From: Monoplex corrugatus
Taxonomy: Eukaryota; Mollusca; Gastropoda; Littorinimorpha; Ranellidae
Direction of reading: 5' to 3'
NCBI GenBank assembly: GCA_030674185.1
Contig: JAPXFY010000015.1
Location: 29,041,685-29,105,684 of the forward strand
DNA: 64,000 nucleotides
In this document: piece after piece, positions 52,356 through 63,735 of the stretch
Layout: the number at the start of each line of letters is the position of its first letter
Numbering within the stretch: the first letter of the stretch is position 1
Notes under the pieces: model-generated
Databases searched by the model: none
What the model saw: only the letters and a program-made list of their open reading frames with translations
Told to the model about the DNA's origin: nothing
Translations under genes and position numbers: made by a program

Positions 52356-54587
52356 ATGTCTACCCCTCAGTCGTTAAAACTTCCTCAACGTCTCATACGC
52401 GATTTCGACGGGAAAGTCATCAAAATTTGTAGAGAACTGGAAGAGGAACATCGATTGCTAGCCAGGTTCAGGAATCATCTTCATTTCACGCTGCATTGTA
52501 AACATCAAAATGTGTGCCCTACAAGTCTTAAGATCAAAACTAGTATGAAAGGCCAGGCAGCTAACAACATCATCCATCGTGCTCAACGTGCGCTCATGAA
52601 CGAACGGATTAAACAAATCAACAGTTGTTTGGTTATCATCAACAACAAGATCGCCATTTTGAAGGATGAACTCAGTGCGTGTGTACCGGATACTATCATG
52701 GCAGAGACGGTTGCCTGGTCCGACTGCACTGTCAGGCGTGAATGGGATAGAGTGCGCATGCGCCACAGGAAAAAGTTTGCTAAGTTGTAGACGAAACCAA
52801 AACATGACGATTGCGTGCCCATTACTCCCGTCAGTGATCAAGAAACGCAAGAAATCAAAAACAGGTGGGTGGTGAATCTGTCGGATCAAAGTTTGACTGA
52901 AGCAGAATTGTCAGTGTTGAGAAAGGGGCTCAATTTCGCGGTCACTCCAGACAAACTTCCCATCATGGAGTACATTACCAGCATTGAAACTGCGTGTCGA
53001 TGGATTGGTCCTCAAACAGAAGAGGCCACACACTTACGATCAGAGTGTGTGAATATCCTCAAACAGAGCAAACCCCCCAAATCCAACATTTCCAGGGATG
53101 AAAGACTTGCACTACAGGGATTGAGGAAGAAGGATTCCATCATGATTCTCCCAGCCGACAAAGGCCGTGCCACAGTCATCTTACCCAAGGGGCGGTACTA
53201 TGAGAAGGCTTACAATCTGCTAGATGACAAAAAGACCTACCAACAGCTGAGCAAAGATCCCACCAGCAAGTATACTGCCCGTCTGACCAAACTACTGCAA
53301 GGCCTACAGAAGTCAGGAGAACTCTCCTCAGAACAGTACCGCAGATTGTACCCCTCAGCTACTGATGTGCCCAAGTTCTACGGACTGCCTAAAGTGCACA
53401 ATAAAGATGTACCCCTCCGTCCCATTGTCGCCTCTAGAGGATCCCTGATGTATGAGACGGCCCGCTTCGTTGCAGACATCCTCTCGCCTTTGGTAGGAAA
53501 GACAGAACATTCCATTGCAAACAGTACAGACCTGGTGAAGAAGCTGTGGAAGTTTGTACCTCAACCTGATGAGATTCTGGTGTCCTATGACGTCATAGCC
53601 CTGTTCACCAGTGTCCCTGTGAAGGACAGCATTGACATCATCAGGGGGAGGTTACAAGTCGACAACAGCCTTCGGCAACGCACCAACCTGCCAGTGGAAT
53701 ACATCTGTGAACTGCTATCCTGCTGCCTCAACACCACCTACTTTGAAGGACACTTCTACCAACAGACCGAGGGTGCAGCCATGGGGTCCCCCGTGAGTCC
53801 CATCGTCGCCAACCTCTTCATGGAAAATTTCGAGGAGAAAGCTTTGGCGACGTTCCACACTCCTCCACGCAACTGGGGCCGCTACATGGACGACACTATG
53901 ACTGTACTGAAAAGATCGGTGGTAGAAGACTTCACGAACCATCTCAACAACCAACACCCTGCTATCAAGCTCACCTATGAGGTAGAAGAGAACGGCAGCA
54001 TCGCGATGTTGGATACCCACATCACCCGGATGGAGACAGGCCTCGACTTCTCCGTCTATAGAAAGCAGACCCACACGGACCAGTACTTACAATTTGACAG
54101 TCACCAGCCACTGGAACACAAGCTTGGAGTAATCCGCACCCTCACCCACCGAGCGAAGACCATCTGCTCTATCGACACCGCTAGAGAAGAAGAGATGCAG
54201 TACATCAAAAAAGTACTCAGTGTGTCAGGATACCAGAAGTGGGCCTGGGACATTCCGGGGGGCAAGAAAACCATACCCCACCCCTCCACTGAACGGCCAA
54301 CCCCTTCGAGAGGGCACGTCTCCATGCCATACGTCAGCGGCGTCACTGAGGCTCTCAGCAGGAAGATCAGGAAGTTGGGAGTCAGTGTCCACGCCAAGCC
54401 CACCAACACCATCAGAAGCCAGTTAGTCCATCCCAAAGACAAAACAGACAAATTGGACACATCAGGGGTGATATACAAGATAGACTGCCAGGACTGTGAC
54501 CATAGTTATATTGGCGAAACTGAGCGCAACTTGCACAAAAGATTAAAAGAACACAAACTGAGTCCTCTCCAGTGGGAGAACATCTGA
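52356..54587 (+). pseudogene. Penelope-like RT plus GIY-YIG ORF, one in-frame TAG
   Basis: 744 codons in one frame from the ATG at 52356, broken only by TAG at 52788-52790. Residues 1-144 (MSTPQSLKLPQRL onward) are an N-terminal helical basic region. After the stop come RKKDSIMILPADKGRATVIL, DVPKFYGLPKVHNKDVPLRP, VSYDVIALFTSVPV (first catalytic Asp), GAAMGSPVSPIVANLFMENF and GRYMDDTMTV (YMDD at 53883-53894). The GIY-YIG domain follows: GVIYKIDCQDCDHSYIGETE with NLHKRLKEHK (from about 54466). A one-base shift near 54575 moves the last ~70 residues (LTHTQNHFEKDNLQVLDKEA) into another frame ending at 54796. RT and endonuclease core residues are intact. Confidence 0.92.
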
Positions 54588-54796
54588 CCCACACCCAAAA
54601 CCACTTTGAAAAGGACAATCTGCAAGTTCTCGACAAAGAAGCAAGATGGTTCCAGAGGGGAGTAAAGGAGGCAGTTTACATCGCCGCAAGGAACCCCACC
54701 CTCAACCGTGACCGGGGCCGACACAACCTGCCATCGGTGTACTCCTCACTTATTCAGTGGCACTGTCGTGAGTTCGCTCACGGCGGTGCGCACTGA
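54572..54796 (+). pseudogene. PLE-2 ORF C-terminal end in shifted frame
   Basis: Reads GEHLTHTQNHFEKDNLQVLD, WFQRGVKEAVYIAARNPTLN and [14 protein letters not shown], the usual end of PLE proteins after GIY-YIG. It then reads through the right terminal repeat to a stop at 54796. The shift from the main frame lies in CCAGTGGGAG near 54571-54580. Confidence 0.85.
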
Positions 54797-54903
54797 AGCC
54801 AGTTCTCAACCCAGCAGTTGCGCTGAAGAAGTCGGCTGGATCGCCGATGAAAGCTACGCAGTAACTGAGAGCCAGGTTCAACCAGGTAGCCAGGTTCAAC
54901 CAG
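54747..54903 (+). repeat. PLE-2 right terminal repeat
   Basis: Direct copy of the left repeat without the 16-base insertion. It ends in two tandem AGCCAGGTTCAACCAGGT units, then TATATATG flank. Confidence 0.92.
54816..54862 (+). ncRNA. Hammerhead ribozyme in PLE-2 right repeat
   Basis: Identical core to the left copy: CTGAAGA 54823-54829, stem II TCGGC/GCCGA, GAAA 54849-54852, loop GC, CUA cleavage site ending at 54856, stem I partner CGCAGT 54857-54862. Two co-oriented ribozymes would release a unit-length RNA from a read-through transcript. Confidence 0.75.
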
Positions 54904-55040
54904 GTATATATGTATATATAATATACGTATACATATATATAATTATGTGTGTGTGTGTATATATATATATATATACACATATACATATATGTGTATATAT
55001 ATATGTGTGTGTGTGTATAGATACACCCCACATACACACA

Positions 55041-55075
<35 letters not shown>

Positions 55076-55090
55076 GTATTATAGTATACA
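54904..55090. repeat. TA/TG-rich microsatellite region
   Basis: Runs of TATATA and TGTGTG with a pure TA tract at 55044-55070. It forms the right flank of PLE-2. Confidence 0.92.
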
Positions 55091-55559
55091 CACACATTTG
55101 CATTACACATTTTCTTTTGACGTTCCCTGTATCATTTATGTGGTAGAATTTTGAATGATTGTTTCATGGCGTAGCCAGTTCCTTGCAAATCTATCCCTAA
55201 TTCCACTTAATGCTGTTCAAAAATTTTCAATGATGCATTTGTTTCACAATTGCCGTATAAGCTGTTATGCTTGGCACAGTGTTTTGCAATTTGCATTTGT
55301 ACATATAGAGCTTAAAGTTGCTAATAAAATGATCCAAACCATTACTGTCTGTTTTATGTTAATGTGTAAATTATAATAAGATTGTGCCTATTATAATTTC
55401 TCAAAAACAATGGTCATAAAATATGTTAATTTTTGCATTCGGATATAACAAAAATTTTCAAATTTCAGAAAAGGTTACAGTTTAACAGTCTTAACATGTG
55501 TACCTTAACCAAGACACTATACCTTTCCAAAAGATTTGGACAAACGAAATTCCCAGAAC
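55091..55559. other. AT-rich stretch without recognised gene
   Basis: No coding homology. An AATAAA lies at 55322-55327, without supporting gene evidence. Confidence 0.5.
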
Positions 55560-56060
55560 AAATGCACAATCATGTCAACTGTCATAGACAGAGCTAAATG
55601 GAAATTTAAATATATTGTCCGTTCTAAAGTTGTGACAAGAAGGTTGACTGCATTTTCTCACAGAAGGTGGGTTGATCCTGTCATTGATAATTATATGATT
55701 ATTTTCGTTTATCAAACTGGACAAAATTCCACACTTCAGAGTTTTCTTTAAAAAAAACCAAACGTTTTTCGTTAATATCTATGTTTTTTTTTTTTCTCGC
55801 AATGTCCGTAAGACTCTCCTCACACCTCCACCTATACAAAACAAACAAACAAACAAACAAAAAGATAAATATATAGATAAAATAAAAGGTAGATATGCTT
55901 GGGAATTTTGTTCGAAAGTCACTAAAACTTTAAACGTCACCTTTTGTACTGATTAAATCACCAGTGATATGTTATATTATTTGATTTGCGTCTGTCTTGT
56001 CTGGTGGTATAACATACGCCTTCTGATTCTTTTTTCGTGTTTTTTTTCTGGTTCTTGATT
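55560..56060 (+). mobile_element. Decayed PLE-0/1/3-family remnant
   Basis: 55650-55830 aligns with the reverse complement of the PLE-3 core: CACAGAAGGTGGGTTG, CTGTCATTGATAATTATAT and TCGTTAATATCTA are shared. 55985-56060 aligns with the end of the right arm (TGTCTTGTCTGGTGGTATAA, then TTCTTTTTTCGTGTTTTTTT and CTGGTTC). The ribozyme-like part of the arm is deleted. The segment upstream of 55650 may hold more of the same core. Confidence 0.65.
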
Positions 56061-56820
56061 TATTTTGTTTTCCATACTGTAGAAATTTTTGTTTTGTTTA
56101 GTGCGATCAGAAATTGATTTGGAAGATTAGATTATTTTAGAAACTGCCAGTTTCTAAATAAAAGGTATTTTTCCTACAGGTGTCAATTGTCTCCTTGACC
56201 AGGCAAATAGCAGCCACTGACTATACCCAAGTTTTCATCATAATTCAGGGTCACAGTGTCACGCAAGCTGGTTGAACACACAATGCCAGGACCTTTAAAC
56301 ACCACTAGATTTCACGTAAACTTCATTTCATGCATATACCTGTAGGCCTATTTCGCGCCTGAATTCTTCTTTGATCCAATCCAAACAACCAGCTTTCCCC
56401 TAAATAAATCTTTGACCAGACATTATTGTGAACTCATTTAAGAACGTGTTAGTCAAAAGACCTCCTTCTACCATCTGAATAGACTGTTGTATCATCCACA
56501 AAATCAGACAAGTGTAGTGCATACAGAATCTATTCCAATCGAGGAGATGCCATCTTGACAAACTGAACCTGAAACGCATCGTTTGCCGATGACGAAATTG
56601 GCACAACCATGTAGAGTCTAGTCATGGCTTCGATCTGTACAGTAAATTCACGGTGAGTTTAGAACAAGCTACGTATATTTAACTGACATGATTTAGTTAA
56701 CTATGAATGATTTCGCAAGATTCAGATTTGATATCAGCAGTATCTTTGCTAAATCTACTCCATAAAGAGAATATACACAAGAAGATTAATTGTGTTTCCC
56801 ATGTAGGTCAGCAGAAGAAA
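56061..56820. other. Stretch without recognised gene
   Basis: No protein homology, tandem repeat or structured RNA recognised. Confidence 0.5.
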
Positions 56821-57115
56821 ATGAAATACATTCTTCTCGGAAACCACATTTCAGCTGCCTCAATCTTGTTCTGACTTTGCATGTTGATTGTCCACGCTTC
56901 GCATCCGTACAACAATATTGGTTCTATATAAAACTGAAGAATCCTCTCCCTAATATTAATTGATAGGCATTTGTTGGTAAGAATGCTTTTCCTTTTCTTG
57001 AATGATGTTTTAGCTGGGCCAGTTCTGCAAGATATTTCTAATGGGCATCTGCCGTCTGGTGAGATGGCTCTTCCCAGATATTTGAACTTATCGACCTGTC
57101 TCAATGTTGTGCAAT

Positions 57116-57179
57116 TTGCTGTTAGTTTACACAAGAGGGTTTGATTATTGCTGTTAGTTTACACAAGAGGGTTTGATTA
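57116..57179. repeat. 32-bp local tandem duplication
   Basis: TTGCTGTTAGTTTACACAAG with its following 12 bases occurs twice in tandem inside the RTE-A relic and differs at one boundary base at most. Confidence 0.9.
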
Positions 57180-57591
57180 CCATTCTTCAGCCTTCTTGCT
57201 ATTCAGTTCTAGCTTTATATTTCTGTTTTCTATTTCTATTACATTTAAAAGATATCGTTGTTCTTTTTCATTTTCTACAGTTAGAACGGTGTCATCTACG
57301 TAGAGAACATTGTTTATCATTTTTCCTCCAACCTTTATCCCATGGCATTCTTTTAGGTTTCTCGTGATAGTTTCGCTGTTAAGTGAAAAAAAAATCTGGT
57401 GACAGAACATATCCCTGCTCAACCCCTCTTTTAATAATTTGGGAAGAGATTGTATCGTTTTCTACTCTCGTTGTTCCTGTTTGTTCCCAATACATATTCC
57501 TTATTATTCTTATATCTTTTCCATTGGTATTGAGCGTTTCCAGTTGGTTGATTAATTCTTCGTGTTTTATCGGATCAAAAGGCCTAGTATT

Positions 57592-57941
57592 CATCATCAG
57601 GTGCCCTGCCGCATGGCGTTGGCGATCATGGACTTCCATCTGTCTCTATCTCTCGTTGTCCCTAGCATCTCTCCCACCCCCGTCGTCCCCAGCCACTCTG
57701 CAAGTCCGTACAGCATTTTCTCCCTGGATCTACCTGGAGCTCTCTTTCCCTCCAGCTTTCCCGTTGTGACCAAGTGCTCCAAATCCCCCTTCCTCATAAA
57801 ATGGCTTATAAATGTTGCGTGTCTTTTCCTAATCTTCCTATGAGTGATCTACTTGTGTCTGTCTCCATCAAGACTGTCTCATTTGTTTTCTTTGCTGTCC
57901 ATGGAACTCTCAACATTCTTCTTAGAAACCACATCTTGGCT
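57592..57941 (-). mobile_element. Nested RTE-A 3' fragment, minus orientation
   Basis: 350 bp carrying only the C-terminal end (minus strand MWFLRRMLRVPWTAKKTNE to RQGT) and the short TGATGATG tail at 57592-57600. It is flanked by GTATT at 57587-57591 and 57942-57946. It interrupts the host element within the codons for the first RT aspartate block (host reads FVDNT on one side and PFDPIKHEE on the other). Confidence 0.8.
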
Positions 57942-58447
57942 GTATTATCAACAAAATATAAATATAATTATTCAACTACAAGAGTTCTTAGGATGTATAC
58001 GGCATTAATATTCCCTTTCTCTTCAACAACTACACACTGTTCTTCATCATGATTATTCTTAACAGATTCTATGTCACATGAGTCACTAAGCTGATTGTAC
58101 GATGCAGTTTGCATTCTATATCCCTTGCATTCCTTGGAAGTGCAATGAAAGTTAAGTTGATTTTGACTTTTCCAGTGTCATGAATTTCAGTTAGGAGGAC
58201 TGTTACTTTTTCAAAACATATCCATCTACAGCCTCAATTATTTGTTTAGTAATACTGTTTGGTCCTGGGGTTTTCCCCGTTTCATCTTTTTTAAGGTTGC
58301 TCTAACTTCATCATCCATTACTTGTGTGGTTCTTCAAGGTTCTTTCTTATGATGTTTTCCTCCTTTCTGTCGTCGTCAAAATATTTTTTTTAATGAACTC
58401 TCCCACTCTTTAAAATATTTTGTCTTTTTCCATACAAACGTATCATC

Positions 58448-59871
58448 ACATTATAAGAAAGAACACTGAAGGAAAACCCATAATGACAGATGAAATTAGA
58501 GCAGCATTGAAAAAGATGAAACCAGGAAAGGCCCGGGAGCAGACAATATTACTACAGAGATGATTGAAGCCCTGGAGTAGTTTGGTAAAAATCCCCAAAG
58601 ATATGTCAAAATCAATTTTCACTGCTGTTCCAAAGAAAACAGGGGCTATAGAATACGAACTCCATCGCCCAATCAGCTTGATGAATCATATAACAAAAAT
58701 CCTATTAAGAATAATCATGATGAGGACAAAGAATAGAATCAAACGAGAAATAGCAGAAGAACAATGTGGATTTGTCAAAGGGAAAGGAACTATTAATGCC
58801 ATGTACATCATAAGAACTATCACAGAGAGGTCAATCGAGTTGAATAAGGATTTACATTTATGCTTTGTTGATTACTCAAAGGCTTTCGATCGGGTAAGAC
58901 ATGAAGAATAGATCAACCAACCAATTTCAATATTGATGGAAATGATGTACGAATAATCAGAAATATACATTGGGAACAAACAGCTGCAATGAGAACACAA
59001 AGCGATATAAGCTCTTTCCAAAATATCAAAAGAGGAGTCAGGCAAAGTTATGTTCTGTCACCAGAAAACATCACGAGAAACTTAGAAGAATGCCCTGGAT
59101 TAAAGGTAGGAGGAAAAATGATAAACAACATTCGTTACGCATATGACACCGTGCTAATTACAGAAAATGAAAGAGACCTACAAAACCTTGTGCATGTAGT
59201 AGAAATAGAAAGCAAAAATAAAGAGTTGGAGCTAAATAGCAAGAAGACGGAAGTCATGGTAATCAATAAAAAACGTGAAATTCCCTCATGCAAAATAACA
59301 GCAAACGGCACAACCTTGAGACAGGTTGATAAATTTAAATATCTGGGAACGATCACCTCATAAGCCGGCAGATGCACATCAGAAATAGCCAGCAGAATTG
59401 GCCAAGCCAAAACAGCATTCAAGAAGATGAAAAGCATTCTTACCAACAAATGCCTATCAATTAACATCAGGAAGAGAGTTCTTGAATGTTATATAGAACC
59501 GAAAATGATATACGGTTCTGAGACGTGGACAGTCAACAAGCAAAGCCAGAACAAGATTGAGGCAGCCGAGATATGGTTTCTAAGAAGAATGTTGAGAGTT
59601 CCATGGACAGCAAAGAAAACAAACGAGACAGTCTTGATGGAGACAGACACAAGAAGATCATTCATAACGAAGATTAGGAAAAGGGGAATTACAGCACCTG
59701 GTCACAACGGGAAAGCTGGAGGGAAAGAGAGCACCAGATAGACCCAGAGAGAAAATATTGGATGTATTTGCAGGGTGGCTGAGGACAGAGAGGGTGGAAG
59801 ACGTGCTTGTGGCAAAAAGGGATAGATACACATGGAACCATGCAGCAGGGCACATGATGATGATGATGAAT
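58448..59871 (+). mobile_element. Nested RTE-A copy, plus orientation
   Basis: Starts within the linker/RT boundary (ACATTATAAGAAAGAACACT) and ends with the tail ATGATGATGATGAAT. It is flanked by the 9-bp duplication CGTATCATC at 58439-58447 and 59872-59880. It encodes AEEQCGFVKGKGTINAMYII, LCFVDYSKAFDRVRHEE, IKRGVRQSYVLSPEN, NIRYAYDTVLITENERDLQN (YADD is YAYD, first Asp of the pair lost) and the C-terminal domain with MWFLRRMLRVPW-type IWFLRRMLRVPWTAKKTN. Several frame changes. Confidence 0.88.
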
Positions 59872-61139
59872 CGTATCATCTTTAGACTTTTTGCAGCCAG
59901 TAATGTTTTTCTGTACGTAAAGTTAGAAACTGTTTTGTGTCGGTCTTCTTTTTCTTTGCACTTTGGTTCTGGCTAGGCTTCCTCAGCTTAATTGCACATA
60001 TTCCTGATTTCCTTATTTATCTGTTTATATTCTTTCTCTTTTCCCTTTAACCTCGTCCATTCATCCATCAAGTCTATAATTTATATTGTCATGCAGTTGT
60101 TCTTTGCTTTTCTTTGAACACTAGGGATTATTTCTCAAGCTTCATTTATCGAGTTTCTCAAATTTGTCTATTGTTCCTCACTATCAGCAACGTCTTCCGG
60201 AGCACTTAATTTGTTTTGAACATATACGCTAAATTTTGCATGCGTTGATGCATCTGTCTTTTACGAGTCAAAGATTTACTTTGATGTTATTTTTGCTTTG
60301 TTTTCATCTCTTTATTTTCAGCCAAAATCTTCCCATTACAGACTGTAGTCACTGTTTCAGTCTGCTCCTGGTAACGTTTTTGCTATCACTAAAGAATTTC
60401 TAAATCTCTATTTATCAGGATGCAATCAATTTGATTTCTTGTGCTGTCTCCTGAATTCATCCATGTCCATTTTCTTCCGTAGGTTGTTCAAACCACGTGT
60501 TTCGTATTACGATTTCATTTATTTGTACCCACTCAATAAGTTTCTCGCCCATTTTAGATCGCGTGCCAAGACCATGAGGTCCAATTATGTCATCTATGGC
60601 CCACTTAAGCCTTAAAATCTTTCATTATTACTGTAATGTCCTGTGATTTACACTGAGTCTTGGCTGTCTCTAAGTCTTCACAGAAGTTGCCAGTTTCTTC
60701 CTCAGGATTTTGGTGCCTTTACTTGGATGATGTTGAAATCAAACGCCTTGACTTTCAATCTAATAACAGTGAGTCTGATATAGTCCGGTATCCTTTGATA
60801 GACTTGGACTTGTCATTGTCCAATATGATGCCTACCTCTGTTTCATGCGTGTCCCCACCAGAATATATAATTTTGTGTTTTCCAGATGTTATCATGCCTA
60901 CTCCCTTCTATCTCACCTCCACAAGTCCTAAAATATTGATGTTTAATCTTCATATTTCTATCTTGATATTTTCTAATGTTCCTTTCTGAAGCACTGTTCC
61001 AAGTTGCAACTTTTCTATTTTTCAATCTGATTGCACTAACTTGATGACGGTCTTGTGTCACCTGCACAGCATGACATTCCTTACCAGACTAAGGTGCTCC
61101 GGTGAAGCCTTTCTTTACGTCATTTATGAGAATTTTCGT

Positions 61140-61702
61140 GTCTGGACACGATTTATTTGGGATGATGCGATGGTGGTTTCCCGTTGCCTTCCACTGGTTT
61201 TTGTAGTACACTCTTCTAGCCTTTGTCGTTCCCATGATTACCCACAAGGCAGTGCGGGGTGATTAACTGCCAGAGTTTACTCTCTTAGCCTTAATTTGTC
61301 CCGAAACAACCACATGGCAGTGGCGATTTTCTATCAGGGTTTACTCCCTTAACCTTGATCTCTCCCGAGACACCCTGAAGGCAGTGATGCTGTTTACCCA
61401 TAACTGGGGATCTGGTTCGTGGGCACCAGGGCATGTCCACACGCCGATGCGTGCCACACGTCTGGGGGCCAGGCCTCCTCCAATTCCCTCGGGAGTTTAG
61501 TCTGAGCACGTGAGGTGCTCAATTACCGTATGCCACCAAGGGGAGGCGCTACGTAGGTTTGCTGATGGAGAGACCATGTACTGAGAGAGAAAGATTTCAC
61601 AGAACTGTAAGCAGCAGTGCTAGCCAAAGGTGTGGGCTGAAAGCGAGACGTGACAAGCATGCAATCATCAGACAACACACATAGACGCGTCACATCAGCC
61701 AT
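61140..61702 (-). promoter_or_regulatory. RTE-A 5'UTR with three tandem units
   Basis: Collinear with 34228-34736. On the plus strand, units start at about 61231, 61299 and 61363 with spacing of 68 and 64 bases, one unit more than in the other copy. Internal promoter function is inferred. Confidence 0.55.
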
Positions 61703-62122
61703 TAAGATATCGCTGTGTATGAGTAAGATTATGATTAATTGTTCATGAAGCGGTATGCATTTTTCATTATTTATTTCAACATGGACTGTTGGGACTAAAG
61801 CTGTACAATTAAAACGTTTACGTCTAACGCCTTGTATCAAAACGACGACTGAAGACACAGTTCACCTGGACATTTCTCGCCTATGAAACAGGGTGACTAA
61901 TAACGATCGCATGGCGAGCCATGAAGAAAATAAACACGGCAATATATGCCCACAAACAGCTCGGAAAGAATTATTGGTGTTGATACTGTCTGTAATCCTT
62001 CATTCGTAGGATTACCAAACCTGGATGGTCATGCCACCATAGTTAGTCCTATTTGGTTTACTATCCTGGACATGCTTGCAGTATGCCTTGTTAGTTTCAT
62101 GTGTTGCGCTCACGCGGGAGAG

Positions 62123-62125
<3 letters not shown>
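61703..62125. other. Stretch without recognised gene
   Basis: No homology recognised between the RTE 5' end and the GA repeat. Confidence 0.5.
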
Positions 62126-62203
<78 letters not shown>

Positions 62204-62222
62204 GAGAGAGAGAGAGAGAGAT
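62126..62222. repeat. (GA)n microsatellite
   Basis: About 97 bases of GA with a GGAGG slip, followed by GAAAT-rich repeats to 62280. Confidence 0.97.
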
Positions 62223-62352
62223 CGTGGAAATGAAAGAAATGAAATGAAATAAAATGAAATCAAATGAAATGAAATAAATAGATAATAATATTGCCTTTGT
62301 GATGAAGCTATTGCACTTACAAGATTATAACTATTGCTTAAAGGCAACGTGT

Positions 62353-62373
62353 TTGTGTGTGTGTGTGAGTGTG

Positions 62374-62466
<93 letters not shown>

Positions 62467-62516
62467 CAGACAGACAGACAGACAGATAGACAGACAGGCA
62501 GACAGGTAGAGAGACA
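62353..62516. repeat. (GT)n-(GA)n-(CAGA)n compound microsatellite
   Basis: Three repeat types in series: GT to about 62419, GA to about 62460, then ACAGACAG/ACAGGCAG units. Confidence 0.96.
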
Positions 62517-62774
62517 GAAGTAGACACTTACCTCGAAAGGATCTGTTTAGCATCATAATGTCCTCCTAAACCGTAATTACACCTTGTCAACAACATGGTT
62601 TAGCAATCAGTTCTCTGTCTAAGAAAAGCCATTTAAGCTGTCATGTAATCTACACAGTAAGCCTAACAACATATCAGTTACAGAGTATCAAACACTTCTA
62701 CTTGAATCATCACACATACGTACACAGCTCACATACATACACACATAGGACAGGTTGCACAGAACACATACAAG

Positions 62775-62841
62775 TACACACACAATCGCGCGCACACACA
62801 CACACACACACACACCAAAACACACACACACACCACACAGA
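62775..62841. repeat. (CA)n microsatellite
   Basis: Interrupted CA run with a GCGCGC start. Confidence 0.94.
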
Positions 62842-62887
62842 GCTAGTTATGGCAAGTTATTTCATTTATTACGTTTTACATGTAGTT

Positions 62888-63526
62888 ACCGTCAACTTCC
62901 CTCACCTAAGTCGAGACACTGCCTAGTCGGAAACTCCCAATGTTGTTTTATGAAAACATGAAGAGGTGTTGTGTTTGTTCAATCGCAAGAGCCATGAGAC
63001 ATAAATCTCGAAACACTGCTTATTTTGCTTCGTGACAAAGAGAGGAGCTCCCACCGTCGTCCACGGCGATGGAGAGAGATGAGATGAGATGACCATCTTC
63101 CAGTTGCTTTTTCTTCCTTCGTTCTCAAGTCTGATGATATGCAAGCATCTCACTGGCGTGTGGCTAGACGGGTTGGAAGGTGACTGGCTGGCCGGTGGTA
63201 AGGTTTTGTTGCTCTTGGCCCTACCCAGCACTGTGGGTGTTGCTTGATAAATCTGACCTGCAGCTTGGCTGCTGGCTTCAGGGAAGCAGACCTGATGACT
63301 GTTGGGAAAATTCTGATGATAACTCGGACAGACGGCAAGCTTACGATCCCTTTGAGATCCTGTGAGACTTAGCTTAAAAGCAAAATAAGCTGTGTCTCGA
63401 GCATCATGTCTGATTGCTTTTGCGATTGAACAAAAACAACACCCCTTCATGTTTTCATAAAACAGCGTTGGGAGTTTCCGACTAGGCAATGTTTCGACTA
63501 AGGTGAGGGAAGTTGAGTTGGCGGCT
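62888..63526. repeat. Foldback repeat with ~140-bp arms
   Basis: 62888-63027 and 63372-63526 are reverse complements with about 10-15 percent differences by eye. Shared blocks include CAACTTCCCTCACCT, GCCTAGTCGGAAACTCCCAA, TTTTATGAAAACATGAAG and GCTTATTTTGCTT. The 345-base spacer is not clearly coding. The right side continues to 63735 with the MTHSDPV repeat shared with 40.7 kb. Probably a decayed transposon of unknown type. Confidence 0.7.
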
Positions 63527-63735
63527 GGGAGAACTACCCAGTAGACAGACAAAGGCCTGAACTAAGGCAAACAAGGGCACTTTCATTCTTTCTTGGTCTG
63601 GTGGATGGGCTAGACCTGACTGGTGTGCATTGTGTGGGTATGTCCCGGGGTTTGTCATCTCCAACCTTGCCATTCGGCTTGTAAACAAGGTAATTGGTGA
63701 CTGGGTCCGAATGGGTCATGCCGCTCATGGACAAA
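63527..63735 (-). repeat. MTHSDPV-type dispersed repeat, copy 2
   Basis: Minus strand frame 63734-63534 is collinear with 40706-40906 plus (MTHSDPVTNYLVYKPNGKVG, then KPR-IPTQCTPVRSS). The protein is unrecognised; conservation of the reading frame between copies is modest evidence that it was once coding. Confidence 0.55.

Larger units (their letters stand above)
52192..54903 (+). mobile_element. PLE-2: near-complete Penelope-like element with direct terminal repeats
   Basis: Direct repeats 52192-52352 and 54747-54890 (both begin CACTTATTCAGTGGCACTGT) flank one long coding region. The left copy has an extra 16 bases after the ribozyme; the right copy ends with AGCCAGGTTCAACCAGGT twice. The 3' end of the ORF overlaps the right repeat. 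Each repeat contains a hammerhead motif. Length is about 2.7 kb, a normal size for animal Penelope-like elements. Flanks are TA repeats, so a target duplication cannot be seen. Confidence 0.92.
56821..61702 (-). mobile_element. RTE-A LINE, 5'-complete, carrying two nested RTE-A insertions
   Basis: On the minus strand: 5'UTR (61702-61140), endonuclease start (about 61067-60840), endonuclease C-terminus (60600-60310) and linker (60230-59880). After the nested element at 58448-59871 come linker and RT start (58447-57947). After the nested element at 57592-57941 come PFDPIKHEELINQLETLN, IKRGVEQGYVLSPDFFF, VLYVDDTVLTVENEKE (YVDD in place of YADD) and the C-terminal block, up to MWFPRRM at 56821. 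The last ~100 residues and the tail are missing. Stops and shifts are frequent; it is older than both insertions. Confidence 0.88.

Noticed and set aside
55322..55327. AATAAA polyadenylation signal
   Set aside because: AT-rich DNA makes it expected by chance and no gene lies upstream.
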